A program made the position numbers and the translations under genes. Below are positions 61,675 to 64,000 of a stretch of DNA of 64,000 nucleotides, one piece after another (positions within the stretch are counted from its first letter, which is position 1; each line of letters begins with the position of its first letter). This stretch comes from Acidobacteriota bacterium. GTDB lineage: Bacteria > Actinomycetota > Acidimicrobiia > Spongiisociales > UBA5794. The notes beneath the pieces are model-generated. The model was not told the origin of the DNA. It worked only from the letters and a program-made list of their open reading frames with translations, and made no database searches. The DNA lies in assembly GCA_022562055.1 (NCBI GenBank), contig JADFQA010000006.1, positions 1 through 64,000 of the forward strand, written 5' to 3'.

Positions 61675-61990
61675 GCCCTCGCGACTTAATGCCGGGTCGA
61701 GGTACGACAGATGCCGCTTCTGGCCGGTTCGCGGTGTCGCGGTTTCTAGTTTTCCCGTGCTGCCCACACTGCAATTTGGAACCGGCCGGGCGGTTCGTCG
61801 CGTTTGAACCGGCAAGGCACTCGTCGGGCGTTGACATGTCCGGGTATTACGTTTTGACGGTACCGAAATGGGTTTTGCAGGGCTGAGGGGCGTTCGATAG
61901 TCGAGCTTCGTGCTTTCCGGACGATCTGGCTAAACCACTTGGGGCGCTCGAACGTCTATATGGTGTGACGATCCCGAATAGTGAGGCTCG
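61675..61990. other. Intergenic region with no supported gene
   Basis: No open frame in these 316 bp shows convincing coding character, and no repeat or tRNA relic was found. It separates the tRNA from a decayed sigma-factor gene and marks the change from core genes to a variable flank. Confidence 0.45.
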
Positions 61991-62429
61991 ATGGGTGGGT
62001 CGGAACCCCGAGTTCCGCAGGTGCAGGTGCCGGGTACCTTCGAGGTGCTGTACCGGGACGAATACCGCAGGGTGGTCGCGCTCGTGTACGGACTTGAGCG
62101 GCAGCGCCATGGTCGCCGAGGACCTCGCTCAGGAGGCGTTCCTGCGCCCTCACGCCGACTGGTCGAGCGTTGAGGACCTTGCGAATCCGTCAGCATGCGT
62201 GCGCCGCGTCGCAGTGAACCTTGCAATGTCACGGTTTCGTCGGCTCCGCTCTGAAACGGCGGCACTGCTGCGTCTTGTTCCCGCGCCCACGTTGATAGAA
62301 ACCGCCGGTACGGATCACGAGGCGTTCTGGGGAGAAGTGAGGAAGCTGCCACGTCGCCAGGCCCAAGCAATCCCCCCCGCTGATGAGTCCAGCGCACCGG
62401 GCCGACGCGACTGGCGTATCAGCCGATAG
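61991..62429 (+). pseudogene. Decayed ECF sigma-factor gene
   Basis: Residues GTFEVLYRDEYRRVVALVYG appear in one frame, and after about 62098 the expected continuation (SAMVAEDLAQEAFLRPHADW, LANPSACVRRVAVNLAMSRF) is in another. Together they form region 2 of an ECF sigma factor. The switch fits one extra base in CTTGAGC. The next part, FWGEVRKLPRRQAQAI, should lead into region 4, but instead runs into unrelated residues and stops at 62427-62429, so the promoter -35-binding domain is missing. It cannot work as written. Confidence 0.65.
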
Positions 62430-62566
62430 TCCGACGCGCGCATTGTCTGAGCGCTCCGGAAGACCCAGACCGATTGGCTGACGCAGGAGAGTTTCGATGT
62501 CGGTACGATGCAACCCTGCCGGTCGCCGAACCGGTACACAAGTTGAATAGCGGAGGTAGATCACCC

Positions 62567-62641
62567 ATGGCGTACGACTCGAACCAGGGTGCGAGCAGTC
62601 GCCGGTCGCTGAGGCAGGGTGTCAAGTGGCCTCACAGGTAG
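62567..62641 (+). CDS. Possible 24-residue leader peptide
   Basis: ATG 62567 is preceded by a strong GGAGG (62552-62556) and opens a 24-codon frame ending at TAG 62639-62641. The product MAYDSNQGASSRRSLRQGVK plus four residues is basic. The frame overlaps the GTG start of the next membrane gene by 16 bp. It could be a leader that couples translation, or a chance frame. Confidence 0.3.
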   Translation: MAYDSNQGASSRRSLRQGVKWPHR

Positions 62642-63048
62642 ACAGAGACGGCCTCGGCGAACAGTCTGATGATCGTTCCGAGTGGATCGGCCGACGGGCA
62701 GCGCTGGTGTACCGCGTTCTGATAACGGTTGCCGCGGCGCTGCTGTTCAACCAGGCTATCCTCGCTGGCCAGTTTATGTCTGGCACGTTCGAGGCCCTGG
62801 AATTTCACCGTCTGGGCGCATCGGCTTCGGGTATTATCGCCCTGCTCGCCACCGCCAGCGCGGGATTGGCGCGGTTTCGGAAAAGGTACGCGTTGTGGCC
62901 AACCCTTCTGACAGCATCGTTGTTTGTGGCGATCCAGGTGGAGGAATTCGCTGGCGAACAACGGATGCTTGCCGTGCACATCCCGCTTGGCGTCGCCATC
63001 ATCATGGCGGTCAGTTGGCTGACGGTCTGGGCTTGGCGAGAGTCCTGA
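62626..63048 (+). CDS. Small four-helix membrane protein upstream of a multicopper oxidase
   Basis: This 140-residue integral membrane protein has about four helices (for example VLITVAAALLFNQAILAGQF and LAVHIPLGVAIIMAVSWLTV). Several His residues (HRL near 65 and VHIPLG near 120) could ligate haem or copper, but this is speculative. Its stop overlaps the ATG of the multicopper oxidase (TGATG), so the two are coupled and probably cooperate. GTG 62626 is the only fitting start. The family is not recognised. Confidence 0.65.
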   Translation: MASQVDRDGLGEQSDDRSEWIGRRAALVYRVLITVAAALLFNQAILAGQFMSGTFEALEFHRLGASASGIIALLATASAGLARFRKRYALWPTLLTASLFVAIQVEEFAGEQRMLAVHIPLGVAIIMAVSWLTVWAWRES

Positions 63049-64000
63049 TGTCGATATCCCGTCGAGACTTTATTCGCGGACTGGCATGGGGGGGTATCGC
63101 CGTTGGTCTTGGTGCATCCTTCGTGTCGGGCTTGCCGGGATCGACCTCCACCGGACGTGTCCTCGTCAGTCAGCTACCGCTCCCGCAACCCTTCACTCAA
63201 CTTCTGCGAATTCCGCCCGTCCTGACACCGATACGTTCAGACGACGCCGGCGATCACTATGAGATCCGCCAACGAGTGGCTACGGCGGAGATTCTGCCGG
63301 GCATCTCGACCACTATCTGGGGCTACAACGGCATCTTTCCAGGACCCACGATCGAGAGTCGACGCGGCCGGACAATTTCGGTCACGCACACCAACGAGCT
63401 GCCGGTTCCCACCGTAGTCCATCTTCACGGAGGACGGACTCCTCCTGAACACGACGGCTACCCACTAGATTTTGTGCTCCCGGTCGGCGCGGACGTACCG
63501 CTGCCGGACTACGTAGTTCGGTCGGGCGACATCAGTAAAGGCCGACGAGTTCACTGGTATCCGCTAGATCAGCCTGCCACGACGCTTTGGTACCACGACC
63601 ATCGACTGGATTTCACTGGTCCTGGCGTGTGGAAGGGACTTGCTGGATTCCACATCATTCGCGATGACGAAGAAGATGCTCTTGGCCTACCTTCAGGGGA
63701 GCGGGAGCTACCGCTCATGCTCCTAGACCGTAGCTTCGACACCGATGGCTCGCTGCTCTATCCCGCGATTGACCCTCAGGGACTTGTGGATGTCGGGGTT
63801 ACGGATGGGTTCGAGGCTGGCGTTCTCGGCGATGTCAATCTTGTCAACGGAGTTCCGTGGCCCACCGTTGAGGTAGAAGGGGCTCGCTACCGGCTCAGGT
63901 TCCTTAACGCGGCCAACGCCAGGCGCTACGACCTGCGTCTCGACCCACCGCCACCTGATGGGTTCGTTCAGATTGGTACCGACGGCGGCCTGCTGGCCCA
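63048..64000 (+). CDS. Tat-exported multicopper oxidase (partial, runs off the window)
   Basis: The first 317 residues of a multicopper oxidase are present. The twin-arginine signal is SISRRDFIRGLAWGGIAVGL. The first cupredoxin domain has NGIFPGPTIESRRG and the copper ligands HLH (125-127) in VVHLHGG, followed by WYHDHRLDFTGPGVWKGLAG (HDH 183-185). This is the CotA/bilirubin-oxidase/PhsA-like group, which oxidises phenols, metals or pigments outside the cell. The type 1 copper site lies beyond the window edge. ATG 63048 overlaps the stop of the membrane gene. Confidence 0.9.
   Translation, partial: MSISRRDFIRGLAWGGIAVGLGASFVSGLPGSTSTGRVLVSQLPLPQPFTQLLRIPPVLTPIRSDDAGDHYEIRQRVATAEILPGISTTIWGYNGIFPGPTIESRRGRTISVTHTNELPVPTVVHLHGGRTPPEHDGYPLDFVLPVGADVPLPDYVVRSGDISKGRRVHWYPLDQPATTLWYHDHRLDFTGPGVWKGLAGFHIIRDDEEDALGLPSGERELPLMLLDRSFDTDGSLLYPAIDPQGLVDVGVTDGFEAGVLGDVNLVNGVPWPTVEVEGARYRLRFLNAANARRYDLRLDPPPPDGFVQIGTDGGLLA

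Overview
The window looks like part of a high-GC Gram-positive (actinobacterial) chromosome, most likely from a deep-branching lineage such as class Acidimicrobiia; the class is an inference from gene content, not a measured placement. The evidence is the gene order radA-disA-carD-PIN/TRAM-ispD-ispF-cysS-rlmB, the panC-coaX-lysS-(prenyl synthase)-clpC block, the tilS-hpt-ftsH-folP-folK block, a SigR/RsrA-like sigma/anti-sigma pair, a DUF2342-type metalloprotease before tilS, and frequent GTG/TTG starts with 4-bp start/stop overlaps. There is no rRNA, prophage, insertion sequence or CRISPR array; there are two tRNA-Thr genes.

Layout. (1) 1-8.1 kb is an accessory flank: the end of a mycothiol-dependent-isomerase-like gene, unrecognised genes, a crotonase, an endonuclease/exonuclease/phosphatase-fold protein, an MFS transporter broken by two frameshifts, an acyl-CoA synthetase and a MazEF-like toxin-antitoxin pair whose toxin is frameshifted. 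(2) 8.2-11.7 kb holds one 1185-codon SIR2-domain gene, probably an NAD-depleting anti-phage effector. (3) 11.9-16.2 kb is a form II CO-dehydrogenase-like molybdenum hydroxylase operon (coxG-S-L-M). (4) 16.5-19.9 kb holds an iron-type ABC importer (binding protein plus fused permease, no ATPase) and a DtxR/MntR-family regulator. (5) 20-29.2 kb holds topA, an exporter, tmk, holB, an acyltransferase, an epimerase, tRNA-Thr(CGT), an ECF sigma/anti-sigma pair and small proteins, with a perfect 54-bp palindrome between two of them. (6) 29.2-36.4 kb holds the metalloprotease, tilS, hpt, a 21-bp tandem repeat, ftsH and a folate cluster in which a catalytically dead phosphatase-like protein lies between folP and folK. 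(7) 36.4-46 kb holds a cysteine-rich regulator, pantothenate/CoA genes, lysS, a prenyl synthase, a secreted metallo-beta-lactamase-fold protein and clpC. (8) 46.2-51.6 kb is a BMP-type (probably nucleoside) ABC importer whose ATPase carries an inserted pair of membrane helices. (9) 51.7-61.7 kb holds radA, a DisA homologue with altered catalytic motifs, a CarD homologue with a histone-H1-like tail, isoprenoid genes, cysS, rlmB and tRNA-Thr(TGT). (10) 61.7-64 kb holds a decayed ECF sigma gene, a small membrane protein and the start of a Tat-exported multicopper oxidase cut by the window edge.

Together the core genes serve DNA topology and repair, thymidylate and folate supply, CoA, tRNA charging and modification, proteostasis (FtsH, ClpC) and isoprenoid precursors. 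The flanks carry the variable functions. Visible reading-frame breaks fall only in those flanks (1-8.1 kb and 62 kb), which argues for real gene decay there more than for uniform sequencing error.

Most unusual: the ABC ATPase with a two-helix membrane insertion, the DisA homologue with both catalytic motifs changed, the dead phosphatase-like protein in the folate operon, the SIR2 gene, the 54-bp palindrome and the tandem repeat that copies the end of hpt. All functional calls come from reading the sequence by eye, without database searches.
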